Positions 23,613-32,352 of a DNA stretch of 64,000 bases are shown here, one piece after another. Where the stretch lies: the NCBI GenBank assembly GCA_052035235.1, contig JBPOHT010000011.1:31522-95521 (forward strand). Reading direction: 5' to 3'. A program made the translations under genes and the position numbers. Numbering within the stretch: position 1 is the stretch's first letter; each line of letters starts with the position of its first letter. The notes beneath the pieces are model-generated. The model was given only the letters and a program-made list of their open reading frames with translations, searched no databases and had not been told where the DNA came from. Source of the DNA: Solimonas_A sp052035235 (GTDB lineage Bacteria > Pseudomonadota > Gammaproteobacteria > Nevskiales > Nevskiaceae).

Positions 23613-25559
23613 TCACGGCGCCGGCTTGTACCAGATCGGCGACGTCCAGGCCCGCTCCTGCACCGTCTTCGGATAGTCGGCGTTGCAGCAATCCGCAAAG
23701 GCCTCCGGCACCGCGTCCGGATCGGCGCAGCTGATGCCGGCGGCCACGCACTGGCGCGTGGACCAGCGGCAGCTCGGGTTCTCCAGCACGCGGGCGTAGT
23801 AGAACGCGTTCTGCGCCGGATCGAAGTCCGGGTCTTCCCAGACGCTGCAGAGGCTGGCGTAGCCCTCGCCCGAGGTCTCGCAGGTGTCGGTATTCACCGA
23901 GGCGCCGTTGTCCTTGTTGCCGGCGATCTCGTAGACCGCCTCGTGCTTCTCGCCGTTGGCGATCCAGCCCTTGACGATCTGGATGTGCTGCAGCGGCTCC
24001 ACCTTCTCGCCCCTGGCACCGGGATCGCGCAGTGCGGATACGGCGAAGCGTGGCTTCAGGCCGCTGGCGGGCAGCGCCGGCAGGTCGCTGCCCATTGGCA
24101 CGCCCTGGCGATAACCCTCGGCGGCGAAGTTGCGGCTGCCGCAGAGGCCGTCCGGCAGGTTCCAGCCGCCGTAGAAGCGCACCACCGGCCGCGTGCCGCT
24201 GGTGGCGTAGGCCTCGCGCCGGCGCATGGCGGAGAACAGCGAACTGCGCGTGTTCTCCTCGGCCCACAGCACGGCCAGGCCACCGGGGCTGTTCTCGATG
24301 CGGTCGGTAAGGCCGGCGGGCAGTTCGTCGCGCGCGCTGGCACCGGCGCCGCCGTGGCCGGGGTAGTCCTGCTCCTGCACGCGGCCCGGGGTGCCCAGGT
24401 GGGTGTCGGAGCTGCCGACGAAGCCGTACTTGAAGGGGTTGGCGCCGATGGTCTGCTCATAGCGCAAGCCTTCCTTCAGCGCGTCGCGCAAGTAGTCGCG
24501 CTCCAGCGGAGCGCCGCTGGCGGCGGGGCTGATCTGGCTGCCGATGAAGTTGCGGTAGGGGATCAGCTCGAAGCCGCACTGCTCGTCGGCGAGGCCGGCG
24601 CCGGTGGTGCCCAGGCACTCCGACTGGCCCTTGTGCTGGTAGATCTCGGCCAGCGGCTCGTTGAACTGGCGCGCCTGCGCGTATTCCTCGGTGAAGTTGC
24701 GGCCGCGGCGGTCCTTGCCACGGAACATCAGGCCGCCGGCGAGGTTGGAGTTGTGCGGGATGGTCAGCACATTGCAGCCCTGGTCGCTGCGGCATTGCTC
24801 GGCCAGCGCCTCCCACAGCAGCTCCGGCTCCGGCGTCTCCAGGTAGCTGGGCGGAATCTCCGGCACCACCTCGGTTTCGAACAGCACGTTGCGATGCAGG
24901 TTGTTGGACAGCGGCGCGCCGGTCCACTCGTAGCCGACGAAGGTGGTGAAGCGACACTCCGGGCTGCGGTCGAGATAGGCCTCGGCCGCCAGCTGCATGT
25001 CGCGCCAGGGCGTCTTGGCGGCCTCGATGCAGCGCTCGCCGCCGAGTCCGCAGAACGGCAGGCGCGGGATTTTCTCGCCGTCACCCGAGGGCAGGCCGAA
25101 CAGGCCGGGGCCCAGCAGGTTGAAGACCACGAAGGCCTGCGGCGGCGCGGCGCGGTAGAAGCGGCACTCCAGCGAGTTGTAGCCCTCGAGCTCCGGGTTG
25201 GTGCAGATCTCGGTTTCGCCGAACAGCTCGGCATGGTCGGTGACGGCGGCGAAGTCCAGCGGGCGCGACAGGCGCGTGGTGCGCAGCGGCTGGCCCTCGG
25301 CGTTGTAGGGCTGGATGCCCAGCTCCTCGCCCTGCGCGAAGCGGTAGGCCTCGTGCGGGCCGATCACGGTGCCCTGGGTGTTGGCATCCAGCGAGTACTT
25401 GGTGTGGACGTGCAGGTCACCGAAGAAGGGCTGGCGCTGCTCGTTGTAGTGGCGGCACTTGGCCTCGGCCGGCGGTGGATTGCCGGAGCCAGCGGTCTCG
25501 TCGCTGCGGCCGCAGGCACTCAAGGCCAGCAGCAGTCCCAGGCATAGCAAATGGCGCAT
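23613..25559 (-). CDS. DUF3604 lipoprotein
   Basis: A 648-residue exported protein. The signal ends in a lipobox (LLLALSAC, Cys16), so it is likely membrane-anchored. FFGDLHVHTKYSLDAN near residue 45 and DFAAVTDHAELFGE near 100 look like the metal-binding His motifs of PHP-type hydrolases, which fits DUF3604 proteins. GSSDTHLGTPG later in the chain is also typical. Many Cys residues toward the C terminus suggest disulfides. Genes for DUF3604, a parvulin and a HupE-like protein are often adjacent in proteobacteria, as here. The reaction is unknown. Confidence 0.85.
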   Translation of the reverse strand: MRHLLCLGLLLALSACGRSDETAGSGNPPPAEAKCRHYNEQRQPFFGDLHVHTKYSLDANTQGTVIGPHEAYRFAQGEELGIQPYNAEGQPLRTTRLSRPLDFAAVTDHAELFGETEICTNPELEGYNSLECRFYRAAPPQAFVVFNLLGPGLFGLPSGDGEKIPRLPFCGLGGERCIEAAKTPWRDMQLAAEAYLDRSPECRFTTFVGYEWTGAPLSNNLHRNVLFETEVVPEIPPSYLETPEPELLWEALAEQCRSDQGCNVLTIPHNSNLAGGLMFRGKDRRGRNFTEEYAQARQFNEPLAEIYQHKGQSECLGTTGAGLADEQCGFELIPYRNFIGSQISPAASGAPLERDYLRDALKEGLRYEQTIGANPFKYGFVGSSDTHLGTPGRVQEQDYPGHGGAGASARDELPAGLTDRIENSPGGLAVLWAEENTRSSLFSAMRRREAYATSGTRPVVRFYGGWNLPDGLCGSRNFAAEGYRQGVPMGSDLPALPASGLKPRFAVSALRDPGARGEKVEPLQHIQIVKGWIANGEKHEAVYEIAGNKDNGASVNTDTCETSGEGYASLCSVWEDPDFDPAQNAFYYARVLENPSCRWSTRQCVAAGISCADPDAVPEAFADCCNADYPKTVQERAWTSPIWYKPAP

Positions 25560-25592
25560 CTCTCCCCTCCCTTCAGGAATCTGAAGTCTCCG

Positions 25593-25689
25593 TCCGTTCG
25601 CCCTGAGCTTGTCGAAGGGTGAACGGACCGCCCCGACGCCCTGGCTACCTGATTTCCGCCCGTACTTCGACAGGCTCAGTACGAACGGA
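25593..25689. repeat. Inverted repeat, CCCTGAGCTTGTCGAAGG type
   Basis: TCCGTTCGCCCTGAGCTTGT... (25593-25627) and CGTACTTCGACAGGCTCAGT... (25661-25689) are inverted near-copies. This sequence is a widespread short repeat in G+C-rich proteobacteria. It separates the DUF3604 gene from an SDR and is the main content of this 170-bp gap. Confidence 0.75.
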
Positions 25690-25729
25690 AATCTTAACCG
25701 TCGGCACGAAACAAGCCTTTAGTTTTTAT

Positions 25730-26497
25730 TCACTTGTCCTTATTCACCTGCGCCGCATCGAGGAACGCCGGCCGCTCGCCGCCGCCGTGCAGCACGAGGT
25801 TGGTGCCGGAGGCGTAGGAGGCCTCGGGCGACGACAGCCAGACGCAGGCGTTGCCGATGTCGGCCGGGTCGGCCAGGCGCGCCATCGGCACGGTGGCGGC
25901 CACGGCGGCGATGCCGGCCTCGTCGCCGTAGTGCAGGTCGGACTGCTCGGTGCGGACCATGCCGGGGCTGACCGCGACCACGCGCACCTTGGGCGCCCAC
26001 TCCACCGCCAGCGACTGGGTCAGGTTGAGCAGGCCGGCCTTGGCGGCGCCGTAGGCGGCGGTGCCCGGCGAGGGACGCAGGGCCGAGACGCTGGCGACGT
26101 TGACGATGACGCCGCCCTCGGCCTGGGCCTGCATCAGGGCATTGGCCTTCTGCGCGAAATGGAACGGCGCCAGCAGGTTCAGCGCGATGATGGACTCATG
26201 GAAGCGCGGCGAGGCCTTGTCGGCCATGACGAAGGGCGCGCCACCGGCGTTGTTGACCAGCACGTCGAGCCGGCCGTGCTGGGCGGCGATACCGGCGAAC
26301 AGGGCGTCCACGGCCTCGCGGTTGCGCACGTCGCAGGCGACGAATTCGGCAGTGTTGCCGTCCACCGCCGGCAGCTCGGCCGGGGCCTCGCGGCCGCAGA
26401 TCACGACCCGGGCGCCCGTGGCCAGGAAACGCTCGGTGATGCCGCGACCGACGCCCTTGGCGCCCCCGGTAACCAGTACGACCCTGCCCTGCTGCAC
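25730..26497 (-). CDS. Short-chain dehydrogenase/reductase
   Basis: A 255-residue classical SDR: GGAKGVGRG cofactor loop, NNAGG, Ser in NVASVSA, and YGAAK. The C terminus extends past the usual GG (LHGGGERPAFLDAAQV). It is divergent from the meta-cleavage hydrolase operon with about 110 bp between start codons, suggesting joint control. Such SDRs next to hydratase/aldolase operons often act on hydroxylated ring intermediates; the substrate is not shown by sequence. Confidence 0.85.
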   Translation of the reverse strand: MQQGRVVLVTGGAKGVGRGITERFLATGARVVICGREAPAELPAVDGNTAEFVACDVRNREAVDALFAGIAAQHGRLDVLVNNAGGAPFVMADKASPRFHESIIALNLLAPFHFAQKANALMQAQAEGGVIVNVASVSALRPSPGTAAYGAAKAGLLNLTQSLAVEWAPKVRVVAVSPGMVRTEQSDLHYGDEAGIAAVAATVPMARLADPADIGNACVWLSSPEASYASGTNLVLHGGGERPAFLDAAQVNKDK

Positions 26498-26607
26498 GTA
26501 AAACTCCCGAAAAAGTCCTTTCCGGCCATCATCCTAGGCGATTGCAGGGGGTGGAGCTTTACTCCAAAAGGATGAAGCAGCGCCCGCCCCGGAGGAGGAC
26601 CATTCGC

Positions 26608-27474
26608 GTGCAGAAAACCATGCCCGCCGGAAAGCCCGCTCCCATGACCAGCAAACCCGTACCCGAGGGTCAGTACGTCACCCTCAAGAACGGCTACCGC
26701 ATCCATTACCAGGACCAGGGCCAGGGCCCGGTCGTGGTGTTCCTGCATGGCTCCGGCAACGGCGCCAGCGGCTACAGCAATTTCAAGGGCAACTACCCGG
26801 AACTGGCCCAGGCCGGTTACCGCTGCGTGGTGCCCGACCTGATCGGCTTCGGCTACTCCGACAAGCCGGACGACGTCGAATACCCGCTGTCCTTCTTCGT
26901 GGACTGCCTCAAGCAGACCCTGGACGCCCTGGGCGTGAGCAAGGCCACCCTGGTCGGCAACTCCCTGGGCGGCGCCGTGGCGCTGGGCTTCGCGCTGGAG
27001 CACCCGGGCCATGTCGAGAAGCTGGTGCTGATGGCCCCCGGCGGCCTCAACGAACTGCCGGACTACCTGGAAATGCCGGGCATGAAGGCCATGTTCGCGC
27101 TCTACGGCTCCGGCAAGCCGGTGACCGAAGCGGCGATGAAGGACTTCTTCATCAAGGCCTTCGTGGTGGACCCGTCCGTGGTGACCGACGACCTGGTGCA
27201 CGAGCGCGCCGAAATGGCCAAGCTGCAGAATCCGCAGGTCATCAAGACGCTGAAGGTGCCGGTGATGACCGGGCGCCTGGACGAGATCGCCTGCCCGGTG
27301 CTGACGCTGTGGGGCCTCAACGAGAACATGATGCCGGACAGCGGCATCATGCGCCTGGCCAAGGGCCTGAAGAACGGCCGCATGGTGCTGGTGCCGCAGT
27401 GCGGCCACTGGGTGATGATCGAACACCGCGGGCTGTTCAACCGCAGCGTCCTCGACTTCCTGAGGAACGGCTGA
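26608..27474 (+). CDS. Alpha/beta hydrolase, meta-cleavage product hydrolase type
   Basis: A 288-residue hydrolase of the MhpC/BphD/TesD/HsaD group, which splits the C-C bond of extradiol ring-cleavage products. FLHGSGNGASGYSNF gives the oxyanion region, GNSLGG the Ser, and PQCGHWVMIEH the His; the Asp lies in LTLWGLNENM. The GTG at 26608 sits eight bases after GGAGGAGGA (26591-26599) and is the preferred start; ATG at 26620 or 26644 is possible. Its stop overlaps the hydratase start (TGATG). With hydratase, dehydrogenase and aldolase following, this order matches lower meta-cleavage operons. Confidence 0.83.
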   Translation: MQKTMPAGKPAPMTSKPVPEGQYVTLKNGYRIHYQDQGQGPVVVFLHGSGNGASGYSNFKGNYPELAQAGYRCVVPDLIGFGYSDKPDDVEYPLSFFVDCLKQTLDALGVSKATLVGNSLGGAVALGFALEHPGHVEKLVLMAPGGLNELPDYLEMPGMKAMFALYGSGKPVTEAAMKDFFIKAFVVDPSVVTDDLVHERAEMAKLQNPQVIKTLKVPVMTGRLDEIACPVLTLWGLNENMMPDSGIMRLAKGLKNGRMVLVPQCGHWVMIEHRGLFNRSVLDFLRNG

Positions 27475-28271
27475 TGGCCCTGCCCGAATCCCGCATCATC
27501 GCGCTGGGCGATGAACTGTTCGCCGCGCTGCGCTCGCGCTCCGTGCTGGAGCCGCTGACCAACCGCGAGGCCGGCATTGACATCGACGATGCCTACCGCA
27601 TCTCGCTGCGTTTCCTTTCGCGCCGCGAGACCGAGGGCGAGCGCGTCATCGGCAAGAAGATCGGCGTCACCAGCAAGCCGGTGCAGGACATGCTCGGCGT
27701 GCATCAGCCGGACTTCGGCTTCCTCACCGACCGCATGCACGTGGCCAACGGCAGCACGGTGAGCATCGCCGGTGCCGGCATGATCCAGCCGCGCGCCGAG
27801 GGCGAGATCGCCTTCGTGTTGAAGAAGGACCTGCGCGGCCCCGGCATCACCGAGGAGCAGGTTCTGGACGCCACCGAATACGTGGCGCCCTGCTTCGAGA
27901 TCGTGGATTCCCGCATCCGCGACTGGAAGATCAAGATCCAGGACACCGTGGCCGACAATGCCTCCTGCGGCGTGTTCGTGATGGGCGATGCCCGCATCGA
28001 TCCGCGCTCGCTGGACCTGGCGGCGGCGACCATGGAAATCCACAAGAACGGCCAGCACGTCGCCTCCGGCATCGGCGCCGCCGTGCAGGGCCACCCGGCC
28101 ACCGCCGTGGCCTGGCTGGCGAACACGCTGGGCCGCTTCGGCATCCCTTTTCTGGCTGGCGAGGTCATCCTCTCCGGTTCGCTCGCGCCGCTGCTGCCGG
28201 CGGTCCCGGGCGACCGTTTCGAGATGAGCATCGCCGGCATCGGTACCGCCTCGATCGCATTCGAGGCCTGA
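27474..28271 (+). CDS. 2-oxopent-4-enoate hydratase (MhpD/TesE family)
   Basis: A 265-residue fumarylacetoacetase-fold hydratase that adds water to 2-hydroxypenta-2,4-dienoate or a longer homologue. Landmarks are GKKIGVTSKPVQDMLGV, the metal-binding EGEIAFVL, and APCFEIVDSRIRDW. ATG 27474 overlaps the upstream stop by one base, indicating coupled translation. It is the second step after the C-C hydrolase. Confidence 0.9.
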   Translation: MALPESRIIALGDELFAALRSRSVLEPLTNREAGIDIDDAYRISLRFLSRRETEGERVIGKKIGVTSKPVQDMLGVHQPDFGFLTDRMHVANGSTVSIAGAGMIQPRAEGEIAFVLKKDLRGPGITEEQVLDATEYVAPCFEIVDSRIRDWKIKIQDTVADNASCGVFVMGDARIDPRSLDLAAATMEIHKNGQHVASGIGAAVQGHPATAVAWLANTLGRFGIPFLAGEVILSGSLAPLLPAVPGDRFEMSIAGIGTASIAFEA

Positions 28272-28284
28272 TTCGGAAGAACCC

Positions 28285-29190
28285 ATGAAGAAGATCAAGT
28301 GCGCCATCATCGGTCCCGGCAACATCGGCACCGACCTGCTGTACAAGCTGAAGCGCTCCCAGGTGCTGGAGCCGGTCTGGATGGTCGGCGTGGACCCGAC
28401 CTCCGAGGGCCTGGCGCGTGCGCGCGAGCACGGCCTGAAGACCACCGACAAGGGTGTGGACGGCATGCTGGAGCACGTGAAAGCCGACGGCGTGCAGATC
28501 GCCTTCGATGCCACCAGCGCCTACGTGCACAAGGAAAATTCCGACAAACTGAACAAGCTCGGCGTGATGATGATCGACCTCACGCCGGCGGCCATCGGCC
28601 CCTACTGCGTGCCGCCGATCAACCTCAAGGAGCACGCCGGCAAGCGTGAGATGAACGTCAACATGGTCACCTGCGGTGGCCAGGCGACGATCCCGATGGT
28701 CTACGCCGTGTCGCGCGTGCAGAAGGTCCGCTACGCCGAGATCATCGCCACCGTGGCGAGCAAGTCGGTGGGCCCCGGCACACGCAAGAACATCGACGAG
28801 TTCACCCGCACCACCTCGGGCGCCGTCGCCAAGATCGGCGGCGCGGACGAGGGCAAGGCAATCATCGTTATCAACCCGGCCGAGCCGCCGATGATCATGC
28901 GCGACACCATCCACTGCCTGACGGTCGATCTGCCGAAGCAGAAGGAGATCGAGGAGTCGGTGCGCGACATGGTGGCCGAGGTGCAGAAGTACGTGCCGGG
29001 CTACCGCCTGGTCAACGGCCCGGTGTTCGACGGCAACCGCGTCACCAGCTTCATGCAGGTGGAGGGCCTGGGCGACTTCCTGCCGAAGTACGCCGGCAAC
29101 CTCGACATCATGACGGCGTCGGCCACGCGCACGGCCGAGATGTTCGCCGAGGAAATCCTGGCGGGCCGACTGACGCTGGAAGCGGCGTAA
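28285..29190 (+). CDS. Acetaldehyde dehydrogenase (acetylating)
   Basis: A 301-residue CoA-acylating aldehyde dehydrogenase of the MhpF/DmpF/BphJ group. The N-terminal Rossmann motif GPGNIGTDL, the catalytic Cys in NMVTCGGQAT and the GPVFDG..VTSF segment are diagnostic. It converts acetaldehyde (or propanal) made by the aldolase to the acyl-CoA and works as a channeling complex with it. It starts 13 bp after the hydratase. A 140-bp gap with a dispersed repeat separates it from the aldolase. Confidence 0.95.
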   Translation: MKKIKCAIIGPGNIGTDLLYKLKRSQVLEPVWMVGVDPTSEGLARAREHGLKTTDKGVDGMLEHVKADGVQIAFDATSAYVHKENSDKLNKLGVMMIDLTPAAIGPYCVPPINLKEHAGKREMNVNMVTCGGQATIPMVYAVSRVQKVRYAEIIATVASKSVGPGTRKNIDEFTRTTSGAVAKIGGADEGKAIIVINPAEPPMIMRDTIHCLTVDLPKQKEIEESVRDMVAEVQKYVPGYRLVNGPVFDGNRVTSFMQVEGLGDFLPKYAGNLDIMTASATRTAEMFAEEILAGRLTLEAA

Positions 29191-29200
29191 CCAATCCACT

Positions 29201-29306
29201 CCCCTCCCCCGCCTGCGGGGGAGGGGTTGGGGGAGAGGGTTTCTGTAGCTATCGCAAGTTTTACAGAAACCCTCTCCCTGACCCTCTCCCGCAAGCGGGA
29301 GAGGGG
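29201..29306. repeat. Dispersed repeat inside the meta-pathway operon
   Basis: Outer palindromes CCCCTCCCCCGCCTGCGGGG (29201-29220) and CCCTCTCCCGCAAGCGGGAG near 29283-29302, with an inner inverted pair GAGAGGGTTTCTGTA / TACAGAAACCCTCTC. A second-level hairpin forms from that inner pair. It lies between two cotranscribed-type genes and could reduce read-through. Confidence 0.75.
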
Positions 29307-29330
29307 ACTAAAAGATGAAGGAGTATTGAC

Positions 29331-30380
29331 ATGAGCCTCAACCTCAAGGGCATCCAGATCAAGGTGCATGACATGTCGCTGCGCGACGGCATGCACCCCA
29401 AGCGCCACCAGATCACCATCGAGCAGATGAAGTCCATCGCCCAGGGCCTGGACCAGGCGGGCTGCCCGCTGATCGAAGTCACCCATGGCGACGGCCTGGG
29501 CGGCGCCTCGGTGAACTACGGCTTCCCTGCCGCCACCGACGAGGAGTACCTGCGTGCGGTGATCCCGCTGATGAAGCAGGCCAAGGTCTCGGCCCTGCTG
29601 CTGCCGGGCATCGGCACCGTGGATCACCTGAGGATGGCCGCCGACTGCGGCGTCACCACGATCCGTGTGGCCACCCACTGCACCGAGGCCGACGTCTCCG
29701 AGCAGCACATCGCCCTGGGCCGCAAGATGGGCCTGGATACGGTGGGCTTCCTGATGATGGCGCACATGATCGAGCCGGAGCAGCTGATCGAGCAGGCGCT
29801 GCTGATGGAAAGCTACGGCGCCAACTGCATCTACCTGACCGACTCGGCCGGCTACATGCTGCCGGACGACGTCACCGCACGCATCGCGCTGGCGCGCGAG
29901 AAGCTCAAGCCGGAAACCGAGATCGGCTTCCACGGCCACCACAACCTGTCGATGGGCATCGCCAACTCGATCGCCGCGGTCGCGGCCGGCGCGCGCCGCA
30001 TCGACTGCGCTTGCGGCGGCATGGGCGCCGGTGCCGGCAACACGCCGATGGAAGTGTTCGTGGCGGTGTGCAACCGCATGGGCATCGAGACCGGCGTGGA
30101 CGTGTTCAAGATCTCCGACGTGGCCGAGGATCTGGTCACGCCGATCATGGACTTCCCGGTGCGCATCGACCGCAACTCGCTGACGCTGGGCTATGCCGGC
30201 GTGTATTCGTCCTTCCTGCTGTTCGCGCGCCGCGCCGAGGCCAAGTACGGCATCCCGGCCCGCGAGCTGCTGCTGGAGCTGGGCCGCCAGAAGATGGTCG
30301 GCGGCCAGGAAGACATGATCGAGGACCTGGCGCTGACGCTGGCGCGTGAGCGTGGCCTGCTGAAGGCCAACGCGGCCTGA
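29331..30380 (+). CDS. dmpG: 4-hydroxy-2-oxovalerate aldolase
   Basis: A 349-residue HMG-CoA-lyase-like class II aldolase. LSLRDGMHPKRHQ near the N terminus has the catalytic Arg-Asp pair, HGDGLGG and FHGHHNLSMG supply metal-binding His. It cleaves 4-hydroxy-2-oxoacids into pyruvate and an aldehyde passed to the partner dehydrogenase at 28285-29190. Its stop overlaps the SDR start (TGATG), so the operon continues. E. coli MhpE and Pseudomonas DmpG are equivalents. Confidence 0.94.
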   Translation: MSLNLKGIQIKVHDMSLRDGMHPKRHQITIEQMKSIAQGLDQAGCPLIEVTHGDGLGGASVNYGFPAATDEEYLRAVIPLMKQAKVSALLLPGIGTVDHLRMAADCGVTTIRVATHCTEADVSEQHIALGRKMGLDTVGFLMMAHMIEPEQLIEQALLMESYGANCIYLTDSAGYMLPDDVTARIALAREKLKPETEIGFHGHHNLSMGIANSIAAVAAGARRIDCACGGMGAGAGNTPMEVFVAVCNRMGIETGVDVFKISDVAEDLVTPIMDFPVRIDRNSLTLGYAGVYSSFLLFARRAEAKYGIPARELLLELGRQKMVGGQEDMIEDLALTLARERGLLKANAA

Positions 30381-31357
30381 TGGGCCTGCGCCGCTATACG
30401 GCGGCGCTGGGCCGCGCCTGCCGCCGCCTGTTCGGGGCGGCGGGTGCACAGCCTCGCGACCTCTCCGGTCGCGTGTATCTCGTCACCGGCATCGCGCCGG
30501 GCTCCATCGGCTTTGAAACCGCCAAGGCGCTGGCAGCCTGGGGCGCGACCGTGGTCGTTACCACGCGCAGCCGGCCCGAGGAAGCCGCGCAGGCACTGCG
30601 CGCGCGGCTGCCGGCCAACGCGGGCCGGATCGATCCCCTGCCCCTGGACCTGGCCGACACCGCCTCGGTGGATCGTCTCGCCGCCGCGGTGGAACAGCGC
30701 CATGGCCGGCTCGATGGGCTGATCAACAACGCCGGCATCCACCTGGACCTGCTGTCGCAGTGGAAGGAACCGAGGCTGCTCAACGGCCACGAGATCCATT
30801 GGCGCACGAACTACCTGGGCACGCTGCAGCTGACGCTGCGCCTGCTGCCGCTGCTGCTGCGCAGCGCCGCGGCCCATGGCGAGGCGCGCGTGGTCAACGT
30901 GGTGTCAATGCTGCATGCCCGCGGCAGCAATGCCGGCCTGTCCGGCGGCGGCCCGGCGTACAACTCCTGGGCGGCCTACGGCAATTCCAAGCTGGCCCTG
31001 GTGCATGCAACGCAGGAACTGCAGCGGCGCTACGGCCCGCAGGGGCTGAAGGCTTTTAGCCTGCATCCAGGCGCGGTGTTCACCAACATCGCCGACAAGG
31101 GACTCAGCGGCAATCCGCTGCTGGAGGCGGTGCGACGCTTCTTCGCACCGATGGAGGCCATCTTCCTGCTGACGCCGGAGGAAGGCGCGCAGACCACGCT
31201 GGTCTGCGCCACGGCGCCCGAGGCCGTCGGCGGGGCCTACTATCGCAGTTGCCGCGTAGCGCCGGCCAGTGCCGACAGCCGCGATGCGGCCGTCTCGCAG
31301 CGGCTATGGGACGAGACCGCCGCGCCGCTGGTTCCTCAGGAACAGCCCTCGACGTAG
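30380..31357 (+). CDS. Retinol-dehydrogenase-like SDR
   Basis: A 325-residue SDR of the extended retinol dehydrogenase/WWOX-like type. The cofactor loop is altered from TGxxxGIG to TGIAPGSIG, which adds a Pro and changes spacing, so nucleotide binding may be atypical. NNAG, Ser in NVVSMLH and YGNSK are present. It begins inside the aldolase stop, so it belongs to the operon. Its 3' end overlaps the convergent lipoprotein gene by 22 bp. Confidence 0.82.
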   Translation: MGLRRYTAALGRACRRLFGAAGAQPRDLSGRVYLVTGIAPGSIGFETAKALAAWGATVVVTTRSRPEEAAQALRARLPANAGRIDPLPLDLADTASVDRLAAAVEQRHGRLDGLINNAGIHLDLLSQWKEPRLLNGHEIHWRTNYLGTLQLTLRLLPLLLRSAAAHGEARVVNVVSMLHARGSNAGLSGGGPAYNSWAAYGNSKLALVHATQELQRRYGPQGLKAFSLHPGAVFTNIADKGLSGNPLLEAVRRFFAPMEAIFLLTPEEGAQTTLVCATAPEAVGGAYYRSCRVAPASADSRDAAVSQRLWDETAAPLVPQEQPST

Positions 31358-31956
31358 TCCACGGCCGGCGGCAGGCCCACGCGCCAGCGTTGCGCCTTGC
31401 CCTGGGGCGAGATCTCGAAGATCAGCTTGGCGTCGCCCTGGGGCGACCGGACGATGAGGTATTTCGCCCCTTCCACGTACTTGTGCGGCATCTGCTCGAC
31501 GCGGCCGGCGTAGCGCTGCAGCAGCTCCTGCTCGGTGCTGCCGACCCGGCCGCCGCCTGGCGCCGGGTAGAGGTCCTCATCCACGTCGAAACGGGCGAAG
31601 CGGCCGTCCACCAGCATGAACGAGGTGCCGAAGCCCTGGTGCGGCAGGGGATCGGGGAACAGTTGCAGGCAGGCGGCAGGCTCGCTGCCGGAGGCCTTCA
31701 GCGGCCGCCCCCAGGCCAGGCGCACGGCGGCCTCGCTGTCGCCGAAATGCGCGGGGCCGAAGCCCCGGAAGCCCACCTCGTCGTCCGGCTTGGGCGGCGC
31801 GGGCGCGGGCGCCTCGGCGGTGGGCTCCGGCTTGTTCTCCACCGGCGGGGAATTCTCGCCGCTGCCGCGCTGGCAGGCGGCCAGGGACAGTGCCAGGACA
31901 GAGGCCAGCAAGACAGCAACAGGTTTCAAGGGCGTACCCTCACGATATCCAAGCAT
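31336..31956 (-). CDS. Hypothetical lipoprotein
   Basis: A 206-residue protein with a signal ending in LALSLAAC (lipobox), then a Pro/Glu/Ala-rich linker (about residues 32-58), then a globular domain starting GFRGFGPAHFGDSEAAVRLAWG. That last pattern is common in small periplasmic lectin-like or lipoprotein domains. A second ATG at about residue 1+10 is not available, so the start at 31956 is kept although the first nine residues are hydrophilic. Function unknown. Confidence 0.65.
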   Translation of the reverse strand: MLGYREGTPLKPVAVLLASVLALSLAACQRGSGENSPPVENKPEPTAEAPAPAPPKPDDEVGFRGFGPAHFGDSEAAVRLAWGRPLKASGSEPAACLQLFPDPLPHQGFGTSFMLVDGRFARFDVDEDLYPAPGGGRVGSTEQELLQRYAGRVEQMPHKYVEGAKYLIVRSPQGDAKLIFEISPQGKAQRWRVGLPPAVDYVEGCS

Positions 31957-31986
31957 GCCGCTTCGACCGGCGCCGGAGCAGCAGGT

Positions 31987-32280
31987 TCAACCGGCAAACC
32001 GCATTGCCCCACCGGCATAGACCGGGTGCAGACCCATCAGGGCGTCATGGTGTTGATCGCAGACCAGGCCTTGCTCGGCGCCATCGTGCGTACCGAGGTG
32101 CACATGGTCTTTCACGCAGTCCGCCAGGGCATGTAGAGCACGGATGGCGGGCAGGTCCAGCACGCAGCGGTAGTAGACCCACTCGCGGCAGTTCTTCGAC
32201 CAAGCCTGGCCACGGTATGTCTCCTCGATACGGGCTGCTCTCAAGACAGATTCGAGAGCGGCCAGATGTTCGCACGTCAT
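31987..32280 (-). CDS. Cys/His-rich conserved small protein
   Basis: A 97-residue cytoplasmic protein with AAGGAG six bases before the ATG. It has Cys at positions 3, 31, 39, 55 and 74 and several His (5, 59, 61, 65, 77, 78), a spacing that could bind zinc. The pattern ETYRGQAWSKNCREWVYY and HxxTHDGxExGLVCxxHHDxxMGLH resembles conserved uncharacterised proteins of pseudomonads. No catalytic fold recognised. Confidence 0.7.
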   Translation of the reverse strand: MTCEHLAALESVLRAARIEETYRGQAWSKNCREWVYYRCVLDLPAIRALHALADCVKDHVHLGTHDGAEQGLVCDQHHDALMGLHPVYAGGAMRFAG

Positions 32281-32308
32281 GGGTTAGCTCCTTGTCGACG
32301 GGGGTACT

Positions 32309-32352
32309 GTAGTCCGGTTTGCCGCAGACAAGTCGAGGGCGCTATAGCCCGG
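32309..32352. repeat. Degenerate copy of the GTAGCCCGG repeat
   Basis: GTAGTCCGGTTTGCCGCAGA resembles one arm of the element at 14102-14176 with a few changes, followed by CTATAGCCCGG. It overlaps the last codons of the neighbouring SDR. Confidence 0.5.
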
